Positions 45,647 through 53,736 of a stretch of DNA of 64,000 nucleotides are shown in pieces. The translations under genes were made by a program, and so were the position numbers. Every line of letters starts with the position of its first letter. The stretch's first letter is position 1. The notes under the pieces are model-generated. The model had not been told where the DNA came from, searched no databases, and saw only the letters and a program-made list of their open reading frames with translations. The stretch lies in NCBI RefSeq assembly GCF_013416325.1, contig NZ_JACCGK010000004.1:229694-293693 (forward strand), written 5' to 3'. Origin of the DNA: Vreelandella sedimenti (GTDB lineage Bacteria; Pseudomonadota; Gammaproteobacteria; Pseudomonadales; Halomonadaceae).

Positions 45647-46000
45647 TCATCCTTAAAGCCGCATTGGCGAACGGTTGATTGATCAAGGGGCAGCAAAGGC
45701 TGCCCCTTTTTATTTTGCGGCGGTCAGGCGGAGGCTGCTCGGGCTGGTGGTTGACAACGTTACTGTCGGGTTACGTACATCTAGCGTTGAACCATCGGCA
45801 GCGGCATGCCGTTACGCTTGAGTTAACTCCTCGCCTTGCACGAGGTAAGGCTTGTCTAGCAGCTCTGGTTTAGACAAGTTGGTAAATAGGCAGGTTTTGA
45901 CGAGATAGCTTGGATTGAGATAGCTCTGGAATAACGCTGTGTTTATTGTGCCTACGGCACGTAACTGTTGCCGTTAGAGCCGTTCAAAAGGAGTCCGGCC
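45647..46000 (+). other. Gap between teaA and teaB
   Basis: The 354 bp contain the terminator at 45687-45711 and a TTGACA at 45751-45756 with only poor -10 candidates 15-18 bp downstream. If TTGACA is active, teaBCD have their own promoter; otherwise they depend on read-through. No gene is visible. Confidence 0.5.
45687..45711 (+). terminator. Intrinsic terminator inside the tea cluster
   Basis: GGGGCAGC (45687-45694), AAAG loop, GCTGCCCC (45699-45706) and a run of five T form a strong terminator directly after teaA. It would leave teaA mRNA in excess over teaBCD, as is useful for a binding protein. Confidence 0.88.
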
Positions 46001-46579
46001 ATGACCGATGACGAGATGGAAAAGAGTTACCGCTCCGGCTTGCCGGGGGTACTAGGCGTGATCGACACTGCAATTAGCAAAATAGAAGCCGTGATTCTCG
46101 CGATGGGTGTTTTGCTAATGGCGCTGAATACGGTCACCAACGTGGTTGCCCGCTTTGTATTTGGCAACAGCATCATGTTTTCCGGTGAGCTAAACCGCAT
46201 TTTGATCATCATGATTACCTTTGCAGGTATTGGCTATGCAGCCCGTCATGGTCGTCATATTCGTATGTCGGCTATCTACGATGCGCTGCCAGTAGGTGGG
46301 CGCAGAGTGCTAATGATTTGCATCGCGCTGTTCACATCACTAGTGATGTTTTTCCTCCTCTACTATTCGATTGTTTATATCCTGGATCTGTATAGCAAAG
46401 GTCGCGTATTGCCTTCCATGGGGTTACCAATCTGGATTATCTACCTTTGGGTGCCGATGGGCTTTCTAATCACCGGTATTCAGTACTTGCTGACCGCCGT
46501 TAAGAACGTCACGTCCCACGATGTCTACCTTTCGACGGGCGTGGTGGATGGTTATAAAGACACCGAAACAGAAGTCTAA
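46001..46579 (+). CDS. teaB: Ectoine TRAP transporter small permease TeaB
   Basis: The 192-aa DctQ-type protein has four membrane helices (about 20-45, 60-80, 98-120, 140-165) and the motif [14 protein letters not shown] between helices. ATG 46001 has AAGGAG upstream. It lies 30 bp before teaC and supports TeaC in sodium-coupled ectoine uptake. Confidence 0.92.
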   Translation: MTDDEMEKSYRSGLPGVLGVIDTAISKIEAVILAMGVLLMALNTVTNVVARFVFGNSIMFSGELNRILIIMITFAGIGYAARHGRHIRMSAIYDALPVGGRRVLMICIALFTSLVMFFLLYYSIVYILDLYSKGRVLPSMGLPIWIIYLWVPMGFLITGIQYLLTAVKNVTSHDVYLSTGVVDGYKDTETEV

Positions 46580-46609
46580 CGCGGGGCACTGCACCCTAGG
46601 GGAACAGCT

Positions 46610-47893
46610 ATGACGACAATAATGGTCACCACCATGATTGCCCTGCTGCTGCTGGGCTTTCCAATGATGATTCCACTGATTACCGCTGCGGTAATCGGCT
46701 TCTATATGATGTTTAACGGCTTCGGCCAGATGGATACGCTAATCCAGCAGATGATGGCGGGTATACGCCCAGCCTCACTTATTGCGGTTCCCATGTTTAT
46801 CCTTGCCGCTGACATCATGACTCGTGGGCAGTCCGCTAACCGCTTGATTGATATGGTGATGGCGTTTATCGGCCATATTAAAGGCGGCTTGGCGGTGAGC
46901 ACGGCGGCTTCTTGTACGCTGTTTGGCGCCGTATCTGGCTCTACCCAGGCAACCGTGGTCGCTGTCGGTTCGCCGCTGCGTCCGAAAATGCTCAAAGCGG
47001 GCTACTCGGACTCTTTCACACTGGCGCTGATCATCAATGCCAGCGATATTGCGTTTTTGATTCCGCCCAGTATCGGCATGATTATTTACGGGGTTATCTC
47101 GGGCACCTCTATCGGTGAGCTATTTATTGCCGGAATTGGCCCAGGGTTAATGATCCTGTGTATGTTCTCGATTTACTGCATTATCTACGCCATCGTTAAA
47201 GATGTACCTACTGAAGCAAAATCGAGTTGGAAAGAGCGCGCAGTAGCGGTTCAGCAGGCTCTTTGGCCGCTTGGCTTTCCGGTCATTATTGTCGGTGGTA
47301 TTTACGGCGGTATCTTCAGTCCGACTGAAGCCGCGGCGGCCTGTGTGCTGTATGCCATTTTGCTTGAGTTTGTGGTCTTCCGCTCACTTAAGATGAACGA
47401 CATTTATGCCATCGCCAAATCTACTGGTTTGATTACCGCTGTAGTATTTATCCTGGTCGCGGTGGGTAATGGCTTCTCGTGGATTATCTCGTTTGCTCAG
47501 ATTCCGCAAATGATTCTGGAGGCGGTGGGTGTCAATGAAGCTGGCCCCACGGGTGTATTGATTGCCATCTGTATCTCCTTCTTTGTGGCCTGTATGTTTG
47601 TTGATCCGATCGTGGTCATTCTGGTGCTAACGCCCATTTTCGCCCCCGCCATCGCGGCGACGGGCCTGGATCCTGTGTTGGTGGGTATTTTGATTACCTT
47701 GCAGGTGGCGATAGGTTCGGCAACCCCGCCCTTTGGGTGCGATATTTTCACCGCTATTGCGATTTTCAAGCGCCCTTATTGGGATGTGATCAAAGGTACC
47801 CCGCCGTTTATCTTCATGCTGATTTTAGCGGCTGCACTGCTGATCATGTTCCCGCAAATTGCGCTGTTCCTGCGCGATGTCGCCTTCCGCTAA
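46610..47893 (+). CDS. teaC: Ectoine TRAP transporter large permease TeaC
   Basis: This 427-aa DctM-type protein has about 12 helices and motifs GAVSGSTQATVVAVG, IPPSIGMIIYG and FSPTEAAAACVLYA. It is the transport subunit for ectoine and hydroxyectoine. The following gene, the UspA-like teaD, starts 21 bp downstream, as in H. elongata. Confidence 0.93.
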   Translation: MTTIMVTTMIALLLLGFPMMIPLITAAVIGFYMMFNGFGQMDTLIQQMMAGIRPASLIAVPMFILAADIMTRGQSANRLIDMVMAFIGHIKGGLAVSTAASCTLFGAVSGSTQATVVAVGSPLRPKMLKAGYSDSFTLALIINASDIAFLIPPSIGMIIYGVISGTSIGELFIAGIGPGLMILCMFSIYCIIYAIVKDVPTEAKSSWKERAVAVQQALWPLGFPVIIVGGIYGGIFSPTEAAAACVLYAILLEFVVFRSLKMNDIYAIAKSTGLITAVVFILVAVGNGFSWIISFAQIPQMILEAVGVNEAGPTGVLIAICISFFVACMFVDPIVVILVLTPIFAPAIAATGLDPVLVGILITLQVAIGSATPPFGCDIFTAIAIFKRPYWDVIKGTPPFIFMLILAAALLIMFPQIALFLRDVAFR

Positions 47894-47914
47894 ACAGCCA
47901 CAAGGAGTACGCGA

Positions 47915-48358
47915 ATGTTTAATCGCATTTTAGTCCCGGTGGATGGTTCAAAAGGCGCCTTAAGGGCGCTGGAAAAAGCGGTGGGTCTGCATATGCTAAC
48001 CGGCGCTGAGCTCTATCTGCTGTGCGTGTTTAAACACCACAGCTTGCTGGAAGCCTCGCTCTCTATGGTGCGGCCCAACCAGTTGGATATTCCTGATGAT
48101 GCGTTAAAAGAGTACGCCACCGAGATCGCTGTGCACGCAAAATCTCATGCAATCGAACTGGGCGCAGACAGTGCTCGCGTGCGTGCTTTTGTGAAGGGCG
48201 GGCGACCCTCGCGCATTATTGTGCGCTTTGCCCGTAAGCGGGAGTGCGATCTGATCGTGATTGGCGCCCAGGGCACTAATGGCGAGAAGAACCCGCTACT
48301 AGGCAGCGTTTCTCAGCGTGTGGCGGGTGCAGCACACTGCCCCACGCTGGTGGTCTAA
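47915..48358 (+). CDS. teaD: UspA-type regulator of ectoine transport TeaD
   Basis: The 147-aa single UspA domain has [12 protein letters not shown] at the start and the nucleotide-binding pattern [20 protein letters not shown] near the end. In H. elongata TeaD is an ATP-binding protein that restrains TeaABC activity. The position at the end of the cluster with a 21-bp gap supports this name. A weak hairpin (48397-48435) follows but without a T run. Confidence 0.92.
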   Translation: MFNRILVPVDGSKGALRALEKAVGLHMLTGAELYLLCVFKHHSLLEASLSMVRPNQLDIPDDALKEYATEIAVHAKSHAIELGADSARVRAFVKGGRPSRIIVRFARKRECDLIVIGAQGTNGEKNPLLGSVSQRVAGAAHCPTLVV

Positions 48359-48490
48359 ATCCGCTAAACCTCTCTCTCATTTTGTGGTCTTATTGGCACC
48401 CACCTCCTCGAAGATGCAGCTCGGGACGGTGGGTGTTAGTCTTTGTGTCACACTGATTGGCGTACGGCGCCGCTATAAAAAGGATCTTTC

Positions 48491-49171
48491 ATGAAACAAC
48501 TGCTCTCTACTACGGCTCTGACAGGTTTGCTCTTGGTTGCCCCTTTTGCAGCGGCAGCGCCCGAAACCGATGAACAGCGCTTGGCTTACAGCCTGGGTGT
48601 CACTCTGGGCGAAAGTATGCAGGCGGACATCGAAGACCTCGACTTGGATGCGTTTCACGACGGCATGAGCGATGTATTTGAAGGTAATGACCTGGCGCTC
48701 AGTGAAGAAGAGATGACCGAAGCGTTGATGGCGTTCCAAGAGCAATCCATGCAAGCGCGTGAAGCGGAAGCTGAAGAGATGGCGCAGAACAATCTCGAAG
48801 AGGGCGAAGCTTTCCTGGCTGAAAACGCCGAGCGCGAAGAAGTGACAGTGACGGACTCTGGCCTTCAGTATGAAGTGCTTGAATCTGGCGATGGTGCCAC
48901 GCCTGGCCCTGAAGATACCGTCGAAGTGAATTACGAAGGCATGCTGCTGGATGGCACCGTTTTCGATAGCTCTTTTGAGCGCGGTGAGTCCGTCAGCTTC
49001 CAGACTAATCAGGTGATCGAAGGCTGGCAGGAAGCGCTGCAGATGATGAGCGTCGGCGATAGCTGGATGCTTTATATCCCCGCGGATATTGCTTACGGCG
49101 AAAATGGTCAAGGGCCAATTGGGCCTAACGAAGTACTGACCTTCCGCGTTGAACTACTAGGCGTCGAATAA
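48491..49171 (+). CDS. FKBP-type peptidyl-prolyl isomerase, periplasmic (FkpA/Mip-like)
   Basis: The 226-aa protein has a signal peptide ending AAA, an N-terminal dimerisation helix domain (about 25-115, DEQRLAYSLGVTLGESM) and a C-terminal FKBP domain with DTVEVNYEGMLLDGTVFDSS and VIEGWQEALQMMSVGDSW. It folds proteins in the periplasm. The mature protein is very acidic, fitting a halophile. The following esterase gene starts 3 bp after its stop. Confidence 0.92.
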   Translation: MKQLLSTTALTGLLLVAPFAAAAPETDEQRLAYSLGVTLGESMQADIEDLDLDAFHDGMSDVFEGNDLALSEEEMTEALMAFQEQSMQAREAEAEEMAQNNLEEGEAFLAENAEREEVTVTDSGLQYEVLESGDGATPGPEDTVEVNYEGMLLDGTVFDSSFERGESVSFQTNQVIEGWQEALQMMSVGDSWMLYIPADIAYGENGQGPIGPNEVLTFRVELLGVE

Positions 49172-49174
49172 GGG

Positions 49175-50281
49175 ATGACTTCAACCCCCTCTTCTAACCT
49201 GCATTCTCTCGCTCAGGCACTGGTTTGCTTAGGTCTATGCACACCGCTGCTAGCGCAGGCCGAGACGAACAGTGAGCCTGAGGATTTGCCCGCCTTGAGT
49301 GCTGCGAGTGAGCAGGCCAGCGTAGTGGGGGTATCCTCGGGCGGTTATATGGCGACCCAACTGGCGGTGGCTTGGCCCGAGCGGTTTAGTGGCCTAGGTG
49401 TACTGGCAGCAGGGCCCTGGAGCTGCGCGCAGGGTTCGCTCAGTTTGGCGCTTAACCAGTGCATGATGACCCGCCGCGGCGTGCCTTCGCTGGATGAGTT
49501 GGAGGCGCGTCGTCAGCGCTATATTGAGCTTGAACAGGTAGGCAGCGCTGAGGCGCTTAGCCAGCTCAGGGCCTACTTATGGCACGGTGAAGAGGATGAA
49601 GTGGTTGAGCCAACGCTCGGCGACCTGCTTGCTGAGCAGTGGCAGCAGTGGCTTGCTTCGCCTGATCAGCTACGCGTTGCGCGCAGTGAAAATGCGGGGC
49701 ATGGCTGGCCGATACGATTACCCAGTGAAGCCGCCCCCGGGCCTCAGGAGTGGGGCGATTGTCGTCAGGGTGGCGGTAGTTTCCTATTATCCTGCGATGA
49801 CGATATTGCCGGAGAAATGCTGGATTGGCTCTACCCCGAACGAGCAGCCTCGGACGCTGGCGAGCCTAGTAATGAGCCAGAGGGTGAGCAAGGGGGGGAG
49901 CTAGTCGCGTTTGATCAGTCAGAGTTTGCGGTAAAGGGACTAGCGGACACCGGCTATGTGTTTATACCTGAAGGCTGTGATGCGGGGGAATGCCCGGTAA
50001 CGCTGGCGCTGCACGGTTGCCAAATGAACGCAGAGGCCATTGGCGACACATTCATACGCTACACCGGGCTCAATGCCTGGGCGGCAGCGCATCAGCAAAT
50101 AGTGCTCTATCCTCAGGCAGAAAGCAGTATGGCGAACCCCCAGGGCTGCTGGGATTGGTGGGGGTTTGCTGAAAGTACCTGGCAGTTAAGCCCGCAGCAC
50201 GATACCCGTAGCGGTACTCAAATTAGCGCGCTGCTGGCGATGCTGGACCGTTTACAGGCGGCACCTGAACAAGCCGATTAA
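49175..50281 (+). CDS. Secreted PHB-depolymerase-like esterase with permuted alpha/beta-hydrolase order
   Basis: The 368-aa protein has a signal peptide (about 1-29). A lipase box GVSSGGYMA with Ser54 comes very early, then Asp141 (HGEEDEVV) and His176 (AGHGWP). The part that usually leads the fold, with the oxyanion segment TLALHGCQMNAEAIGDTF and GCWDWWGF, comes last (about 255-345). This order is that of circularly permuted PHB depolymerases such as the Penicillium funiculosum enzyme. Two acidic linkers flank residue 215-235. It likely hydrolyses polyhydroxybutyrate or short esters outside the inner membrane. Confidence 0.8.
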   Translation: MTSTPSSNLHSLAQALVCLGLCTPLLAQAETNSEPEDLPALSAASEQASVVGVSSGGYMATQLAVAWPERFSGLGVLAAGPWSCAQGSLSLALNQCMMTRRGVPSLDELEARRQRYIELEQVGSAEALSQLRAYLWHGEEDEVVEPTLGDLLAEQWQQWLASPDQLRVARSENAGHGWPIRLPSEAAPGPQEWGDCRQGGGSFLLSCDDDIAGEMLDWLYPERAASDAGEPSNEPEGEQGGELVAFDQSEFAVKGLADTGYVFIPEGCDAGECPVTLALHGCQMNAEAIGDTFIRYTGLNAWAAAHQQIVLYPQAESSMANPQGCWDWWGFAESTWQLSPQHDTRSGTQISALLAMLDRLQAAPEQAD

Positions 50282-50294
50282 GAAGAAACGGCGC

Positions 50295-50888
50295 TTAACC
50301 GTCTAGTTCGCTCTCTAATGCGGAAACTAAACCGTGAGGGGTCGGTGAGTAGAGCACTCGCTGAAGAATATCGCCCTCGCGATTAACCAAAAAGAGCGAG
50401 GCGCTGTGATCAATGGTGTAGTCCATTGCTGAATCCGGCGCTTCGACTTTCCGCCAGATCACTCCATAGCGTGAGGCGACATCCTCAAGCTGTGCCTGAC
50501 TGCCCACCGCGCCGATAAAATCCTCGCCGAAAAAGTCCATGTACTCCTGCATGCGCTCGATGGTGTCGCGTTCGGGATCAACGGTGATCATCACCGGCAC
50601 CACACGCTCGCGCTGCTCCTCAGAGAGCTGGGCCAGGGCTTGACGCTTAACCGATTGGGTCATGGGACAAATGTCGGGACAGTAGGTGTAGCCAAAGGAG
50701 AGTATCGCGACTTGATCTTCGTCTAACTGGGTTAACGAGAAATCACCCTGGGTAGAGGGCAGTTCAACTGGGCCTCCTACCGGTTCGCCCTCTTGGGGGG
50801 CGAACGCATACTGATAGAGGCCTATACCGCTGACCACCAGCAAAACCGCGATCAACGCCGCGCCTAGCCATAAGGGTTTCCTTGCCAT
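50295..50888 (-). CDS. SCO1/SenC family copper chaperone
   Basis: The 197-aa protein has one N-terminal membrane anchor (about 5-27), a thioredoxin fold with the copper-binding CPDICP (about residues 73-78) and the ligand His in DHSASLF (about 162). Sco proteins deliver copper to the CuA centre of cytochrome oxidase. It lies 5 bp after the hypothetical membrane protein gene at 50894, forming a two-gene operon. Confidence 0.9.
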   Translation of the reverse strand: MARKPLWLGAALIAVLLVVSGIGLYQYAFAPQEGEPVGGPVELPSTQGDFSLTQLDEDQVAILSFGYTYCPDICPMTQSVKRQALAQLSEEQRERVVPVMITVDPERDTIERMQEYMDFFGEDFIGAVGSQAQLEDVASRYGVIWRKVEAPDSAMDYTIDHSASLFLVNREGDILQRVLYSPTPHGLVSALESELDG

Positions 50889-50893
50889 ATGCG

Positions 50894-51397
50894 TTAACTC
50901 CGAATTACGTCAAAATCGAACCAACTGCCTACCTTGCCTTCTGCGGTTTCCAGTATGACACGTGCACGCCAAGGCATAACGCTTTGAGTGCAAATCCCCA
51001 CTTGGCCTTGGCCTTGAAAATGGCCGGGTGCACCTGCGTTAAGGGCAAAACGGTGTAGCCCCAAATCCATATCTCGACCAATAAAATCTACCTCGACCTG
51101 GGTGGCCGTTACACCATCGACTTCCACTTCCAGTGGTAATATCTCCAGTGCATCGATTCGCCCATTTGCCTGAACCGCGAGCGTGATGCTGCCCTTATCG
51201 CCCAAAGTGGCGGAGCAGGGCGCTGCATGCAGGTTGCAGCTTGATGTGGGTGGAAACCATGTCACATCACTGTCGCGGTGGAGCCAATGTGAAAAGGCAT
51301 ACCACGCGCAGGCCGCTAGCGCCAAGCCAGTGACCAATATCAGTACCCTTAAGGCAGGAAAGCCCGCTGGGTGTGCAGGTTTTGATGTCATCTTCAT
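50894..51397 (-). CDS. Hypothetical membrane-anchored protein next to Sco
   Basis: I do not recognise a family. Starting at ATG 51397 gives 167 aa: a short cytoplasmic start, one membrane helix (about 15-37, LRVLILVTGLALAACAWYAF) and a soluble outer domain with CNLHAAPC and a later CTQSV. The outer domain appears beta-rich with repeated EVEVDG-like segments. The pairing with sco and the Cys/His pattern suggest a role in copper or cytochrome oxidase assembly; this is inference. Confidence 0.65.
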   Translation of the reverse strand: MKMTSKPAHPAGFPALRVLILVTGLALAACAWYAFSHWLHRDSDVTWFPPTSSCNLHAAPCSATLGDKGSITLAVQANGRIDALEILPLEVEVDGVTATQVEVDFIGRDMDLGLHRFALNAGAPGHFQGQGQVGICTQSVMPWRARVILETAEGKVGSWFDFDVIRS

Positions 51398-51503
51398 GGC
51401 AGAATAATCGCTACGCAAGCCGTGGGGCGGGAAATCATTGCCATGGTAACAGTAAACGCACCGATATCGCTGTGCTGGGATGTCGCAGGCAAAAGGGACA
51501 TAA

Positions 51504-52418
51504 ATGGAGAGTATCACTGGCGCTTTAGGCCCACTATTTCTATTGATCTTACTGGGCGCCGTGCTTGGCTATTGGCGCTGGCCCAGCGACACCTTTTGGC
51601 CGCAGATGGAGCGGCTGATCTACTTTGTGCTGTTTCCCGCCATGCTGGTAAGCACCCTGGCCACTGCGGATGTAAGCCAAGTGCCGGTCGGCCGCTTGGC
51701 GCTGGTGCTGCTGGGCGCGATGGCGCTGTTTGGCTTGCTGCTCTGGCGTTTACGTGGCTGGCTACAGCTAACGCCTGCGGCGTTTACGTCGGTATTTCAA
51801 GGCGCGGTACGTTTTAATACCTATGTGGGCGTTGCTGGCGCCGCCGCGCTACACGGCAGCTTAGGAGCGACTACCGCAGCCGTCGCCGTGGCACTAATGG
51901 TGCCAGTAGTTAACGTGATGTGTGTGGCCAGCTTTGTCGCCGCTGGCACACTCGGAGGTGCTAGCGTAGGTAAAAGTGCGATGGCGCTGATTAAAAACCC
52001 GTTGATTCTTGCCTGCTTGGCGGGCATTGGCCTGAACCTTACGGGCGTTGGTTTGCCCGGCTGGAGTCAAGATACGGTAGAGCTACTGGGGCGTGCGGCG
52101 CTGCCGTTGGGGTTGGTGGCCGTAGGGGTTGCGCTGCGCCCAGCGGCACTGCTACGCATTGACCGCGGCGTGCTGGCCACCAATAGCGTTAAACTGCTGC
52201 TCATGCCCGCACTGGTATTGGCATTCACCTGGTTCCTGCAGTTGGATCCCGTAAGCCGCGATGTAGCACTACTGTTTGCAGCACTGCCCACCGCCACCTC
52301 TGCGTATATCCTAGCCCGCCAACTGGGTGGCGATGCCGAGTTGATGGCGGCGATTATCACTGGGCAAACCCTCCTCGCCATGCTCACTCTCCCGTTTTGG
52401 CTGCAGCTGGTTAGCTGA
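51504..52418 (+). CDS. AEC (auxin efflux carrier) family transporter
   Basis: The 304-aa membrane protein has about 10 helices and the AEC pattern: PLFLLILLGAVLGYW at the start, GAVRFNTYVGVAGA in the middle and PTATSAYILARQLGGDAELMAAIIT in the last quarter. Bacterial members export or import organic acids such as malate or malonate. It is divergent from the hypothetical/sco pair and is followed by the small RNA locus. Confidence 0.85.
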   Translation: MESITGALGPLFLLILLGAVLGYWRWPSDTFWPQMERLIYFVLFPAMLVSTLATADVSQVPVGRLALVLLGAMALFGLLLWRLRGWLQLTPAAFTSVFQGAVRFNTYVGVAGAAALHGSLGATTAAVAVALMVPVVNVMCVASFVAAGTLGGASVGKSAMALIKNPLILACLAGIGLNLTGVGLPGWSQDTVELLGRAALPLGLVAVGVALRPAALLRIDRGVLATNSVKLLLMPALVLAFTWFLQLDPVSRDVALLFAALPTATSAYILARQLGGDAELMAAIITGQTLLAMLTLPFWLQLVS

Positions 52419-52461
52419 AGATGAGGTTGGGAAAACTAAATAAAAAATATTCGTATTTGTG

Positions 52462-52490
52462 TTGACGAGGTAAATGAGAACTATTACAGT
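52462..52490 (+). promoter_or_regulatory. Sigma70 promoter of the small RNA
   Basis: TTGACG (52462-52467), a 17-bp spacer and TACAGT (52485-52490), with an AT-rich upstream stretch (52439-52460) acting as a possible UP element. The predicted start is at about 52496. Confidence 0.75.
52470..52488 (+). promoter_or_regulatory. Fur-box-like operator overlapping the promoter
   Basis: GTAAAT-GAGAAC-T-ATTACA matches 12 of 19 positions of the classical Fur consensus and lies between and over the -35/-10 elements, where Fur would block transcription under iron excess. This is a moderate match found by eye. Confidence 0.45.
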
Positions 52491-52495
52491 GTGAT

Positions 52496-52620
52496 TGTCA
52501 GCGTTTGATGAGACGCTGGCAACCAGGACAGAAACCGCCAGTTTCCTGTCATGGTTTCTCCCTCTCATTGCTAGTCACGGTCTTTTTGCCGCTCCATTGG
52601 AGCGGCTTTCTTTTTTTTGC
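52496..52620 (+). ncRNA. Candidate trans-acting small RNA, about 125 nt
   Basis: The transcript would start near 52496. Hairpin 1 pairs 52497-52504 with 52513-52520 (core CAGCGT/ACGCTG). Hairpin 2 pairs 52521-52535 with 52541-52556 (AACCA/TGGTT, GACAG/CTGTC and AAAC/GTTT) around CGCCA. A single-stranded CU-rich segment (52557-52587, TCTCCCTCTC) can pair with Shine-Dalgarno regions. A terminator GCCGCTCC-ATT-GGAGCGGC plus a long T run ends it at about 52618. Promoter, two hairpins, seed and terminator are in the right order and size for an Hfq-type sRNA. I do not recognise it as a named RNA. Confidence 0.72.
52588..52618 (+). terminator. Intrinsic terminator of the small RNA
   Basis: GCCGCTCC (52588-52595), ATT loop and GGAGCGGC (52599-52606) followed by TTTCTTTTTTTT. 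It lies 170 bp after the AEC stop, so it may also end AEC read-through transcripts. Confidence 0.9.
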
Positions 52621-52819
52621 GTCTCTGCCTTCTCCGCTTTCTATCCGTACTGCTTTTGGCTACTTTTATACGCTTAGCTGCTTATATTTTTTAATACACA
52701 GGCCACTTCAACGACGCAGGCTGACAGGGTGTCATTGCTTAGAGGCGCTTTGGCGTCTACGTTTTATAGGCAGCGTTTAAAGGCGTTTATCGATAAGCAC
52801 ACTAATGGAGGAGTTTGCT

Positions 52820-53731
52820 ATGAGCGATACACAAGATCTTTTCCCGACTCGCTTGGAACGAAAGTTGGGAATGTTTAAGCGTATTGACCCCGTGGTATAT
52901 GGCGATGAGTCTCAGCTTGCGAATGGCCCCTTGAACAAGTCACAAATTGATGCGTACGAAAGAAAGGGATTTCTGTCATTTGAAGGTTTTTTTGACGCCG
53001 ATGAAATGCAGGTTTTTCTTCAAGAGCTGCGTGAATATGAAGACGATGCTGATCTCAAGCTCTCAGAAGGCACTATCCTTGAGCCAGGACGTGAAGAGAT
53101 ACGCACCATTTTCGGTATTCATGATGTTTCAAAGCGTTTTCAGCGCTTAACCCAAGATCCCAAATTGTTAGCAATCGTCAAGCAACTGCTGGGCAGTGAT
53201 GTGTATATTCATCAGTCACGAATTAACTATAAACCAGGCTTCAAAGGCAAAGGGTTTGAGTGGCACTCCGACTTTGAGACATGGCATAGCGAAGACGGTA
53301 TGCCTCGTATGCGCGCACTTAGTTGCTCCATCGTGCTCACTGACAACGGGGAGTTTAACGGCCCACTCATGCTGATCCCCGGTTCGCATCAGTACTTTGT
53401 TCCCTGTGTGGGACGAACGCCGGAAAATAACTATAAGGAGTCGCTAAAAAGCCAAGAGGTGGGCGTGCCCCCAGCCAGTAGCCTTCGCGAGATAATGCTA
53501 GAAAACGATATCGAAGCTCCCAAGGGGCCTGCCGGTTCGCTGGTGATTTTTGAATGCAATACCATGCACGGCTCGAACATAAATATGTCTTGCTGGCCGA
53601 GAAGTAATCTGTTCTTTGTTTACAATAGCGTTGAAAACACGCTGCACGACCCTTACTGCGGTAACCGGCCCAGGCCGGAATTTCTAGCTAATCGTTCGGA
53701 TTGGGAGCCGCTAAAACCGCTCAACGAGTAA
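52820..53731 (+). CDS. ectD: Ectoine hydroxylase EctD
   Basis: EctD converts ectoine to 5-hydroxyectoine using Fe(II), 2-oxoglutarate and oxygen. The 303-aa protein has the EctD signature [19 protein letters not shown] (about residues 147-164) and the iron ligands His149, Asp151 and His250 (MHGSN). ATG 52820 is chosen because GGAGGAG lies 8 bp before it; the ATG at 52805 overlaps that site. ectABC are not in the window, as often seen for separate ectD genes. It is followed after 5 bp by a 2-hydroxyacid dehydrogenase. Confidence 0.95.
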   Translation: MSDTQDLFPTRLERKLGMFKRIDPVVYGDESQLANGPLNKSQIDAYERKGFLSFEGFFDADEMQVFLQELREYEDDADLKLSEGTILEPGREEIRTIFGIHDVSKRFQRLTQDPKLLAIVKQLLGSDVYIHQSRINYKPGFKGKGFEWHSDFETWHSEDGMPRMRALSCSIVLTDNGEFNGPLMLIPGSHQYFVPCVGRTPENNYKESLKSQEVGVPPASSLREIMLENDIEAPKGPAGSLVIFECNTMHGSNINMSCWPRSNLFFVYNSVENTLHDPYCGNRPRPEFLANRSDWEPLKPLNE

Positions 53732-53736
53732 AGCCC

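Noticed and set aside
45751..45781. Possible promoter for teaBCD at TTGACA
   Set aside because: No convincing -10 hexamer at 16-18 bp; kept only as a remark, not as a promoter call.
45679..45873. Open frame in the teaA-teaB gap
   Set aside because: It starts within the terminator stem and has no family resemblance.
48397..48435. Hairpin CACCCACC/GGTGGGTG after teaD as terminator
   Set aside because: The loop is 23 nt long and there is no T run, so termination is not supported.
52495..52677. Small open frames of 60-91 codons across the sRNA locus
   Set aside because: They run through two hairpins and the terminator, have no ribosome-binding site, and the encoded sequences look random and hydrophobic.
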